From an uncultured Flavihumibacter sp. (GTDB lineage: Bacteria > Bacteroidota > Bacteroidia > Chitinophagales > Chitinophagaceae): 64,000 bases of DNA. The stretch is taken from assembly GCA_902168105.1 (NCBI GenBank), contig CABHOY010000041.1, positions 310,001 through 374,000 on the forward strand, written 5' to 3'. The position numbers and the translations under genes are program-made. Under the pieces are notes generated by a model. The model did not search any database, had not been told where the DNA came from, and worked only from the letters and a program-made list of their open reading frames with translations. Shown in pieces: positions 32,501 to 39,794 of this stretch; the first letter of the stretch is position 1; each line of letters begins with the position of its first letter.

Positions 32501-33888
32501 ATGAGTGCAGCAGCCAGCTTGCCCGTTATAAGTTCAAGTGAGCTATAGGTATACTTTGTATCTCCATCGACTACAGCGATTGCATCAGGGTATTTTTTAC
32601 ATGCTGTCTGAAACAGTGAAATAAACCCTGGCTGTGGAACTACCGGCAGCGGTGCATCAAAGGACAGATCATCCGCCAGCAGGTGAACATCCGTGAGCTT
32701 TTCCAGGTCGGTCGCTGCCAGATCCAATAATCTTTGCAGTACTTTGTCTATCTGCTCAACACCACTCCTGTCAAAGCGTGTAGCATCGTAACTCCATCTT
32801 GTCGTCAGGCCATCTGTCCCTTCCAGGATGTCCAGCTGCAAAGCAACGCCGGGAAGTACTATCTGCCAATCGTTGCAAGGGGTGATATGCGCTGGTATTT
32901 TGACATATTGCAGCACGTAAGGCACGCCATTATCTGAAACGTCTTCTATAAATTCATGTGTGAAATATTCTGCCAGCGATTGTTTCTCTTCCATTGACTG
33001 AGAGATACTATACACCAATGCTTTAAAACTATCCATCAAAGCTACTGGCAACGGAACCACCTGGTCAATAAGGCCTGCGGTGTTATTCAGTTCATCATAA
33101 ACCCTGCCGCTCAGCAGTACACCGGGTGTCACAACATCCCTGCCCGTAAAATGACTTAACAAAACACTGAATATACCATAACAGCAATCTTGTGCTGACA
33201 TACCTGCTTTTTCAGCTGCAAGCAGCAGCGACGTTCCTTGCCTTTTTATAATAGTGCTTTCATAGGCAGGTCTATTCGCAGTCCTCCTTTCAAATATAAA
33301 CGGCGCTGTTCCCGTGGCCTGTTGCTGTTTAAACCAAGCATTTACCTCATCCGGCTGTTGTTCCAATGTTTCTGTCTGCCAGCTTACATACTGAGAATAA
33401 GATATCAGGGGGACATCCACCTGCTTACCTGAAAAAACATGTTGTATCGCACCGCATAGCCTGACTACACTATGAAAGTCAACCAGGCCAAAAGGGACCT
33501 GTATATAAGCATTATAACAAGCATTTCCTCTTGAAGCTCCAAAGACGACATATTCACTTAACGCTTCCTGATACCTGCGGCAATTGTCACGGAATGCACT
33601 TATGTTCTCCGGTCGGTCTTCAAGAAATATATGTAGCTGACGCCCATCTGGCGTTTCCACTTTTTGTAATGGATACACCACATCAGGCTGATAAATAAAG
33701 TGTATAAAAAGGGCTTCCTGCGTCTCAAACATCGCACGTAGCATTTCCTCAAGCACCTTCAGATCAGCCACTGGTTCGCAATGGATCTCCCACGAAAAGC
33801 TGACAGGCAACTGAGGTATGTCTTTTTGAAAATATCCTTTCTGTTTTTCAGTAACAGGCAGGATTACATCACCGGATAAACTCGTCAT
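26575..33888 (-). CDS. NRPS: degenerate C, A(Asn), PCP, C, A(Tyr/Phe), PCP, C
   Basis: A 2437-residue NRPS, first peptide-forming protein of the line. Domains: N-terminal condensation-like domain (1-400; HHxxxDG reads PFGLVDF at 132-138), adenylation 1 (425-925, TSGTTGRPKG), PCP1 (GGQS, about 945), condensation (1000-1430, HHIIADG), adenylation 2 (1450-1950, TSGSTGKPKG), PCP2 (GGNS, about 1961) and a C-terminal condensation (2000-2430, HHLIADA, Gly changed to Ala). Specificity residues read by eye are D-L-T-K-I-G-E-V-G for A1 (Asn) and D-A-S-T-I-A-A-I-C for A2 (aromatic; Tyr or Phe). The A1 code is identical to that of the next NRPS. The start overlaps the stop of the dioxygenase gene (TAATG). 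Confidence 0.93.
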   Translation of the reverse strand: MTSLSGDVILPVTEKQKGYFQKDIPQLPVSFSWEIHCEPVADLKVLEEMLRAMFETQEALFIHFIYQPDVVYPLQKVETPDGRQLHIFLEDRPENISAFRDNCRRYQEALSEYVVFGASRGNACYNAYIQVPFGLVDFHSVVRLCGAIQHVFSGKQVDVPLISYSQYVSWQTETLEQQPDEVNAWFKQQQATGTAPFIFERRTANRPAYESTIIKRQGTSLLLAAEKAGMSAQDCCYGIFSVLLSHFTGRDVVTPGVLLSGRVYDELNNTAGLIDQVVPLPVALMDSFKALVYSISQSMEEKQSLAEYFTHEFIEDVSDNGVPYVLQYVKIPAHITPCNDWQIVLPGVALQLDILEGTDGLTTRWSYDATRFDRSGVEQIDKVLQRLLDLAATDLEKLTDVHLLADDLSFDAPLPVVPQPGFISLFQTACKKYPDAIAVVDGDTKYTYSSLELITGKLAAALIEKKGVRPGDIVAINAPRSAQVIIAVIAVMKAGAAFLPIDRSQPVSRIQSILDDAAPVLILTDSTDDGSGCAIGSLLDGVESQIDYPQENGEALSYVIYTSGTTGRPKGCMLTVGNLSHYLHWCIKTYTKDATCGSFPWFTPLSFDLTITSIFLPLVTGKKVVVFGEAEQTDAVLRQCFSGREGIDCIKLTPSHISLLKYQELMQSPVQVVITGGEQLLPSQAAVLFRLNKDILLFNEYGPTEATVGCIVKSIRPDDQLITIGHPIDGMEAFILNSAGRALMPGLAGELFLAGNGIAKGYLNNEVLTREKFVDHETGIGRRFYRTGDLARQLPNGELVFLGRTDQQLKIRGYRIETDEIIHHVNNITGVKTAQILAEQRGDDKELGLFFDGDADVLNLREALKERLPVYMVPQYYYRVKEIPLTVNGKVDARRLLSHSLTIKDDTKSYEAPVNETEQIIAAIWRELLQVEQVGRQDHFFASGGQSIKASALVARLNKHFEAAFTLKDIFDYPLLSQQAIRAVRGAKVRLIEPVALPLQESYELSGQQLRIWTEHHGVRFSTAYNMPAAYRVQGDFSRKQFAAAFEKLIGRFESLRTTFICDKEGIPRQVIHNDHTFIYEYDESTVDVDVVCKQHAQLHIPLDTLPLYRVALYKLDEQEWLLLINLHHIIADGLSEEILFEQLLTEYHQQAGDATPGLQYKEYAAWQNRQLRHTESRDYWLEKFNSPLPAAALKVPVKGVRQQTNIAGSYTVTLGGELSEKILSFSKGRKITVFPLLLSIVDMLLYRYGGDKDRVLAIPVDTRLHEAFMQQVGFFLNTLLLRNELDTTTSFHTLTDRWNLHLTEGLQHQQYPYEALAKELTALHGTSGDSLFQVLVNFQERRAGNIIETGGLRLEKLQYEYHTRTKVELAFNFSLHKNELGLTVDYNKSSYPESFIRQLVRHCLFLAGQLMNEPEIPVGNIPMLSVEEIREWGNCGKGPVVDIAPGETVIARFREVAIQYAERTAIVHEGKAVSYGTLLQQVSTMHMDGIIPGQIIPVLAARNELTITAMLAIMNGGGVYLPIDANWPEERIMSVIRECDAKMVLNTSGQPYKLDGVEVRIPGFGTTENAPAGITGSSAAYMIFTSGSTGKPKGLSISHTGLLNTIIAQIAGFGIEKTDRCLWFSSPGFDASLSEVLLALLSNATVYTASPELITNQYIFLDWLMNNGITVATIPPVYLSALSTDLPRVLRVLIAAGEALPERTGLALAGRHMLFNAYGPSENAICTTFTRIYPTDNLMPIGMPMANVRIKVLDADHQPVPAGVTGELHVSGPGLTKGYYNNEAETALRFYTQGEEIWYRTGDFVRWLDDGRLAFAGRKDEQVKINGNRVELEEIRHCLTAHRLVKDATVVYKTFDGMNQLVAYVVPEGTLCNADMLMSYARTSLPAYMVPSFFVIIPDIPLTSNGKKDINSLPSPFSNEEVQISLPVSESEEMISRLYSGLLGMQADRNTHFFAAGGNSLRAIQVISTIYRLTQKSVTLGELYRYPQVKELSALLDQKERELVAELQVTENDWHPATPMQQRIWADMEMSGRDKYLMKGSFELNGLLDETRFRNALNRVLEVQDMLRCRFRVLGDGLQYKVFPIETSQVQYGDGSGIIMDPEKEPLCRFFIQKREEQQHLFTFVLHHLIADAWSIKVLITSILEYYGEPGLYKAIAPYREYARDMSQLVPVKVDRPAMVQYCLLKDRDAAKDTDQGPGYFKQVFHKYSNDTITELSAAYKVSPFALITGLQALAFMDDVSQPVLTVFAPLHGRFDPAWNNTVGLFMNVVPVTIYKQLYTHISDLIEHVQAQCTTFLDQPERYVAHWVPTAKEETAGRGVLEIHIDDFAEHYRQELITPTDISVRPLHTAMSRKFSMEIHFTSDNQGLSAECLYDQGSYSGNFVQRGIAKFEQILAALNSEPSQTVMALEYKLHNAEKDMMQAAQMASIRSFLKKN

Positions 33889-34889
33889 TATAGTCTGATA
33901 GGTTTCATCATGATTACATTGATCTCTCTTTCCCCGCGGAAGGAATTACGTCCGTGTGCCACCAGCATATTATCCATCAGCAGGATATCTTTCTTCTTCC
34001 AGGGGAAATAGACGCATTCTTCTTCATAAGCGGCATGGATCAGCTCCAGGTATTCGGCTTCAATAGGTGAACCGTCTCCATAATAAGTATTAAAAGGAAG
34101 TTCGTCGCTGCTGGAAAAAGCCGCTCTTATTTCAGGAATAAGGGCCAGGAAATTGAAGAAATATCCGTGATTGAACCAGATGTCTTCTCCTGTTACCGGA
34201 TGTGTTCTTACTGCGGGCCTTTGCCATTTGATCTCCAGCCGGTCATTACCTGTCCAGGTAAATTCCTGTCCATATGTTTTACAATGCTGTTCCACTACTG
34301 CAGGATCTTTTGTCTGGAATACCTCCTGCCATGATAACCCTACCCCTTGCTGCAGTAGTCTGCGGTAAAGGATGCCCTTTTCACGGAAGGTGTTTACCAG
34401 TTTCTCTGGCAGGCGTTTCAATACTTTACGCACGTCTGCTATAGGTGTCTCTCCGCGTTCCGATGGTTCTTTCGCACAGTAGAAAGCGATCTTCTGTGGC
34501 CAGGTGTGGGAGTAAGACAGCTCGTTATGCATGTTTATAACCTGATCTGCCGGATGTTCAGTAGAGGTATATACATTTTCCCTGACCTCCGTTCGTGGAG
34601 AGGACCTATCCTTATAGGAAAGGAACTCTTCGTTAAAGGCACCCATTACATCCTGGAAGGCATTTCTGTCAGGCACATCAAAGCCCCTGAATAAGATGGC
34701 CCCATATACTTTCAGTTCAAGCTCCACCTCTTCCTGGTGACCAGACAACCACGATTGCAATGAAATGCCGTCTATAGCCGGCTTATAGACCACCGGAAAA
34801 CCCGGCGTTCTTTCGATAATATCTCCTGCAAGATCAATAGTCCGTGGTTTCACATCTTTTAATGAAAATTGCTGTCTTTGAAATTGCAT
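33888..34889 (-). CDS. SyrP-like Fe(II)/2-oxoglutarate dioxygenase
   Basis: A 333-residue stand-alone TauD/TfdA-family oxygenase with iron ligands His121-Asn-Glu123 and distal His312, and Arg321 as the probable 2-oxoglutarate contact. It resembles the N-terminal half of the aldolase fusion further down the operon (both share TSTEHP/TSTEYP, GETPIAD and HPVTGE segments), so the two are paralogues. Enzymes of this type hydroxylate Asp or Asn at the beta carbon, free or carrier-bound. Its gene sits between the aminotransferase-PKS and the NRPS whose first module loads Asn, so beta-hydroxylation of an Asn is the likely job; hydroxylation of the acyl chain cannot be excluded. It is coupled to the downstream NRPS by a TAATG overlap and lies 6 bases after the upstream PKS. 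Confidence 0.85.
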   Translation of the reverse strand: MQFQRQQFSLKDVKPRTIDLAGDIIERTPGFPVVYKPAIDGISLQSWLSGHQEEVELELKVYGAILFRGFDVPDRNAFQDVMGAFNEEFLSYKDRSSPRTEVRENVYTSTEHPADQVINMHNELSYSHTWPQKIAFYCAKEPSERGETPIADVRKVLKRLPEKLVNTFREKGILYRRLLQQGVGLSWQEVFQTKDPAVVEQHCKTYGQEFTWTGNDRLEIKWQRPAVRTHPVTGEDIWFNHGYFFNFLALIPEIRAAFSSSDELPFNTYYGDGSPIEAEYLELIHAAYEEECVYFPWKKKDILLMDNMLVAHGRNSFRGEREINVIMMKPIRL

Positions 34890-34895
34890 AGAGTA

Positions 34896-37800
34896 TTATT
34901 TTGTAGTGGTTAATTTTAAAAGGTTTTCATTCCGGCGGGAGTGTAAGGCTTGTTTGGCTTTCGCTGACCGGCTTTCTTTTAGTTTCGCGGTCAGCGCTGC
35001 GAGGGATTCATCCCGACCTGTAAACGCTAGTTCCAGCAGTAACTGCCAGTCTTCCAGCATCTCTTTTACCAGTGCAGCAGGATAACGTGAGGTGTCGTAA
35101 TGTATGCGCAGATCTATGTCATCATGCCCTTCATCAAAACGGAATTCCATCGGATATTTTCTCGGGTCTACCGACATATTCCTGAAACTGCTCACTGTCA
35201 GGTCATCAAAATGTCTTGCACTATGATGCCGTTTCAGCCGGAAGTTCTGCAGTGATATTTCTATTTCAAAGAACGGATGTAGTTCTCCTTCCTGCCGGGA
35301 CCAGCATTCGTTCTTTAAGGTCTCGAAGGAGTAATCCTGTTTCTCAAACATCTCCATCAGATGCAACTTCAGGCGTTCCAACAAATGGGTAAATGTTTCT
35401 TCCCCGTCCAGCTGGATACGCAGCACCAGTATATTCAGGAAATGTCCTATCAGTTTATTCCATTTTGCTTTACTTCTTCCGGTAACAGGCGTTCCCGTAG
35501 TAATGTCTGTTGCGCCGGTATAACTGTGTAATAACAATTGCGTAACGGCTGTTATTACAGCGAACACACTAACGTTAAGATCCGTCGCCAGCTGCCTGAT
35601 GCCGGCATAGACCGGGCCGTTTATTAGCAATGCTGCTTCTCCATTTCCCGGAATACCATTAACTGTTACGCCAGGAATATGTAATGGTGCGATTGCCTTC
35701 ACTTGTTGCTGCCAGAATGATCGTAACATTTCATTCTGTGTATTTTCCTGTTCTTCCTGCACATAATGACGGTATTGTAATGAGGATGCACCTTTAACCT
35801 GTTGTCCGTTCACAAGGGCGTTATACAGGTCTATCAGGTCGTTAAAGAGTATTTCCAATGACCATCCGTCACAAACAATATGATGTACTGTCACAGCAAC
35901 AAGGTGGGTCCCGTTTTCCCTTTTGCATACAGATACCCGCCATAACCATTCCTCGTCCGGACTAAAGGCCTCCTGGTTCTTTGCCAGTAAGAGCTGTTCC
36001 GCAGCTGTATCATCGTCCGGAAGATCAAGGTGGCTTAATGTAAACCTGCGATCAGGCAAAGGCTTCTGCCAGGGAATACCCTCCTTTTCATAGAATACCG
36101 TCTGCAATATTTCATGCCGCTGTGTAAGCAGGTTGCAAGCCTCCTCGAATTTATCAGGTAGGAAAGGTCCTTCTATCAGCAGTGTTTCCGACAGATTGAA
36201 CAATGCGGACCTGGGCTGTAACTGCCATGACCACCATATATTCTGTTGTGCGGCGGAGAGCTTAATTTCGGGTACTGCAATCTCTTCTTCTGCACTGATC
36301 AGGCCCTCTTGCAACAGCTCCATACAACTATCCATAACTGACTGTTTCAGGTAGCTGATATCAGCGGCTGAATGTGGAGTTGATACATAACAATTCCGGC
36401 CCTCCCATATGTAGATCCCTTTTGCCAGCAGTTTATAGAAAAGTAATTCGTAGTTACCTTTCAGCACAAACCGGAACAATGACCCGAAGTGCACCATACT
36501 AACAGGAATACGCTGACTTTTGAAGAATGTATTCAGTTCATCGCAGATGCCACTGGTTGTTTGCTCCAGTTCCCGGTAGATGCCGGGGTTTGCTTCCAGG
36601 TGGTCTAATACATGTATGCCTGCTTCCATTGCCAGCGGATGATGGCAGAATGTACCTGCTACAAACGTATTGGTAACAGTAGGATGTGAATTGTCTCCAT
36701 AAGACCAGCATCCGCCATCCACAGCGTCCATGAAACGTTTGCTGCCCGCTACTACGCCTATCGGAATGCCGCCGCCAATGATCTTACCATATACGGAGAT
36801 ATCCGGTCTTACTTTTGTAAATGCGCGGATACCATTGACAGCAAACCTGAATCCTGATATCACCTCGTCAAATATCAATGCTATATTGTGCTGTGTCGTA
36901 ATACCTGACAAACTTTCGAGGAATTGTACAGGAAAGAAATCCGGTCTGCGGCTCTGCACCGGTTCCACCAATATAGCGGCGATATCTCCCGTCATACCGG
37001 CAATCACTTCCAGGTCTTCCTCATTCCCATAACGCAACACCAGTACGTCCTGTCCTACGGATGTATTCACTCCGGGCGCCAGTGGCTCTCCGTATACACT
37101 CTTTCCCTGACGGGCAAGGATACCATCAAAAGTGCCATGATAAGACCCCGAAAAGATGACGATCTTATTCTTCTGTGTTACCGCTCTTGCCAGTCTGATA
37201 GCCACCATGACAGCTTCCGTGCCTGTATTGTAAAATGCGGCACGTTCGTTACCGGTGATATTACAGATGCGCATAGCCAGCTTTCCCGCCTGCGGACTTA
37301 AAGCCCCGAGGAATAATTTATGCTCCAGTACTTCCTGTAAACTTTTATTGATGAATGACGGGTTATAACCGAACAGGTGTACACCAAAACCCATTGTAAA
37401 ATCCAGGTACCGGTTACCGTCCATATCCCAGATATAAGCGCCTTCTGCTTTCACCGCTACGGGCTGGTATACCATTTCTTTCCAGCGCGGTTTAAACCCT
37501 GCGATGTTCCTGTTGTTTGCAAGGTATTGACGATATTCCTGTGTCAGCTGTTTAGAGCTGCTGCTGTTTTTCACAACATCGTTCACCAATGCCCGCAAAG
37601 CATGATCATTACCGGCTGTCGTTTGGTCCGGTGATATTTCCGGGGTCTTATAAGGCACATAGGCCGCCTCTTCTGTTTTCTTTACCGGCATTGCTCCGGG
37701 TGCCGCCGCCAACAGATATTCCTTTAACTTTCCCGGTGTATTCAGTTTGTCGTAGAATAACGATACTTCGATATTCACCTTTTTATCTTCAAGGATCCGT

Positions 37801-39788
37801 TCCCGCAGATGCATGATCATAATTGAATCCATGCCCATACCAAAGAAATCATCCTCATCACTGAATGTGCCGGCTTTCATTTCTGTAATCTCAGCAACGA
37901 TCCTGTCTGTATATAATGCGATTGAAATATCTTCCGTCGTATTGACCGTTGCAAGTGTCTCCCCGGTTGTTACAATCTCGCCAGCAGGATTTACAAATGA
38001 ACGGTACCGGCCGTCGTCCACCCAAAACGCTTCATGATCGAACTGGTAAACAGGAATAGGAACAGCTACACCATTTAGCGAATAGATATGTGCCTGGTTT
38101 GCTGATAAAAATTGTTGCGCATCTTCCCGTAATAGTGGGCAGTGGCTATCATTCATTCCTGGAGACACCAGCAAGCTTTCATTATTACCCTTTACCACCA
38201 GCTCCAGTAAACGGGATGCCGCCGCTTTATTTTCAGCTATCAGCGCCACACGCTCTTCGAAATGGTCCCGGCGATGCAAAGCGGTATATGCAACATCAGG
38301 AAACGCAACGTCTGTATTCCCGAGGTAGGCGATATAAGCAGTTGCCAGTTTCTTCAATGCACCGGCAGACCTGGCAGAGAGTAATAATACGCTGCATTCA
38401 TCAGGATGCTGACTACTATATTGATGTACTGCCGACTGCAATATCATATGCACGTTCGTGCCACTGAACCCAAAAGAACTTACTGATGCAAAACTGTTTG
38501 CATAAGCGGGCAGCCCCGTCGTAGCAGTCACCACTTTCACCTGCTCGTTCCAGCTGATAGCCGGATTGGGATTGTGATAATGCAGACTTGCCGGTACTTT
38601 TCCGTGGTACAGGCATAACGAAGTTTTTATCAGGGCGGCAATACCGGCGGCTGATTCCAGGTGCCCGATATTAGTTTTCACGCTTCCTACATAAAGCGGG
38701 TGTTTTCTCTTACTACCGTTTATATACGCCTGTTGAAGCGCTTCAGCTTCTATAGGATCGCCCAGTTTTGTACCTGTTCCATGTGCTTCTACATACAACA
38801 CTTCATCAGGATGTACATTCGCACTTTTAAGCGCCGCTTTCAGCAGCCTTTCCTGCGCCAACCCGTTGGGGGCTGTCATACCGTTACTGGCCCCATCCTG
38901 GTTAATAGCAGCCCCTTTTATAACCGATATAATATGATCACCATCTCTTATAGCATCGTCATAACGTTTCAGCACGACCACCCCACATCCCTCACCACGG
39001 CCATAGCCATCTGCTGCTGCATCAAACGCCTTACATCTGCCATCAGTAGCCAGCGCCCTCGTTCTTGACAGTGAAATATATCCCAGGGGCGTCAGGAAAA
39101 GGTTAATCCCCCCGGCGATAGCAATACTGGTCTTTCCGGAACGGAGCTCCCTTACGGCAAGGTCCACCGCTACCAGGGACGAAGAACAGGCAGTATCCAC
39201 CATCATGTTGGCGCCGGTCAGTCCCAGCTGATAAGCGATCCTGCCACTGGTCGTAGAGGTGGCGTTACCCGTTACAAAAAAATGTGTGATACCCTCCGGA
39301 TTTTCTCCTGTTACCAGATGTTTGTAATGATCGTCAGACGCACTCAGGAACACAGCGGTATCTGTGCCTTTAAGACCTCCGGGCCTTATATTGGCCGCTT
39401 CCAGCGCCTGCCAGGTTGTTTCAAGCAAGATCCGCTGTTGGGGCGACATCTGTTTTGCTTCTGCAGGATTGATCCTGAAAAACGCCGCGTCAAATCCCTT
39501 TACGTTATCTAAAAAAGCACCCGTGGTACAATAGGACTTACCCGGTGCATCGGGGTTCTTATCATAAAAGCGTTCAGCATTCCAGCGATCTTCCGGAACC
39601 GGTGTTACCGCATCTTTTGCATTACACAGATTATCCCAGAATGCCGCCACGTTTTCCGCGCCAGGAAAGCGGCAGGACATGCCAACAATGGCAACGGGCA
39701 TGTCCTCCTTCCTCTCCAGTGTGTCTATACGTTCCTCTGCAATTTTCAGCCTCTCATATAACTTCTTTACCAGCTCTATATTTTCCAT
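34896..39788 (-). CDS. PKS-aminotransferase-NRPS hybrid: KS, ACP, aminotransferase, C
   Basis: A 1630-residue hybrid. An N-terminal coiled coil (1-28) is a likely docking element. The ketosynthase (30-460) has Cys201 in TACSSS and an intact His pattern. There is no acyltransferase: a shortened linker ending in the usual post-AT sequence (VPIPVYQFDHEAFW) leads to an ACP (Ser655 in GMDS). Next is a class III PLP aminotransferase (about 740-1165, Schiff-base Lys1002 in GKIIGGG) and a condensation domain (1185-1620, HHIVCDG). This is the architecture of the mycosubtilin/iturin synthases MycA/ItuA, where the aminotransferase converts a beta-keto acyl-ACP to a beta-amino acyl-ACP and the C domain joins it to the first amino acid. 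Those systems also lack a built-in AT and use a separate one. It lies 6 bases from both neighbours. Confidence 0.93.
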   Translation of the reverse strand: MENIELVKKLYERLKIAEERIDTLERKEDMPVAIVGMSCRFPGAENVAAFWDNLCNAKDAVTPVPEDRWNAERFYDKNPDAPGKSYCTTGAFLDNVKGFDAAFFRINPAEAKQMSPQQRILLETTWQALEAANIRPGGLKGTDTAVFLSASDDHYKHLVTGENPEGITHFFVTGNATSTTSGRIAYQLGLTGANMMVDTACSSSLVAVDLAVRELRSGKTSIAIAGGINLFLTPLGYISLSRTRALATDGRCKAFDAAADGYGRGEGCGVVVLKRYDDAIRDGDHIISVIKGAAINQDGASNGMTAPNGLAQERLLKAALKSANVHPDEVLYVEAHGTGTKLGDPIEAEALQQAYINGSKRKHPLYVGSVKTNIGHLESAAGIAALIKTSLCLYHGKVPASLHYHNPNPAISWNEQVKVVTATTGLPAYANSFASVSSFGFSGTNVHMILQSAVHQYSSQHPDECSVLLLSARSAGALKKLATAYIAYLGNTDVAFPDVAYTALHRRDHFEERVALIAENKAAASRLLELVVKGNNESLLVSPGMNDSHCPLLREDAQQFLSANQAHIYSLNGVAVPIPVYQFDHEAFWVDDGRYRSFVNPAGEIVTTGETLATVNTTEDISIALYTDRIVAEITEMKAGTFSDEDDFFGMGMDSIMIMHLRERILEDKKVNIEVSLFYDKLNTPGKLKEYLLAAAPGAMPVKKTEEAAYVPYKTPEISPDQTTAGNDHALRALVNDVVKNSSSSKQLTQEYRQYLANNRNIAGFKPRWKEMVYQPVAVKAEGAYIWDMDGNRYLDFTMGFGVHLFGYNPSFINKSLQEVLEHKLFLGALSPQAGKLAMRICNITGNERAAFYNTGTEAVMVAIRLARAVTQKNKIVIFSGSYHGTFDGILARQGKSVYGEPLAPGVNTSVGQDVLVLRYGNEEDLEVIAGMTGDIAAILVEPVQSRRPDFFPVQFLESLSGITTQHNIALIFDEVISGFRFAVNGIRAFTKVRPDISVYGKIIGGGIPIGVVAGSKRFMDAVDGGCWSYGDNSHPTVTNTFVAGTFCHHPLAMEAGIHVLDHLEANPGIYRELEQTTSGICDELNTFFKSQRIPVSMVHFGSLFRFVLKGNYELLFYKLLAKGIYIWEGRNCYVSTPHSAADISYLKQSVMDSCMELLQEGLISAEEEIAVPEIKLSAAQQNIWWSWQLQPRSALFNLSETLLIEGPFLPDKFEEACNLLTQRHEILQTVFYEKEGIPWQKPLPDRRFTLSHLDLPDDDTAAEQLLLAKNQEAFSPDEEWLWRVSVCKRENGTHLVAVTVHHIVCDGWSLEILFNDLIDLYNALVNGQQVKGASSLQYRHYVQEEQENTQNEMLRSFWQQQVKAIAPLHIPGVTVNGIPGNGEAALLINGPVYAGIRQLATDLNVSVFAVITAVTQLLLHSYTGATDITTGTPVTGRSKAKWNKLIGHFLNILVLRIQLDGEETFTHLLERLKLHLMEMFEKQDYSFETLKNECWSRQEGELHPFFEIEISLQNFRLKRHHSARHFDDLTVSSFRNMSVDPRKYPMEFRFDEGHDDIDLRIHYDTSRYPAALVKEMLEDWQLLLELAFTGRDESLAALTAKLKESRSAKAKQALHSRRNENLLKLTTTK

Positions 39789-39794
39789 AGACGA

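Noticed and set aside
33888-34889. A taurine-catabolism dioxygenase (true TauD).
   Set aside because: The fold is shared, but the HNE iron motif, the overlap with the NRPS gene and the paralogous fusion in the same operon point to a SyrP-like tailoring enzyme.
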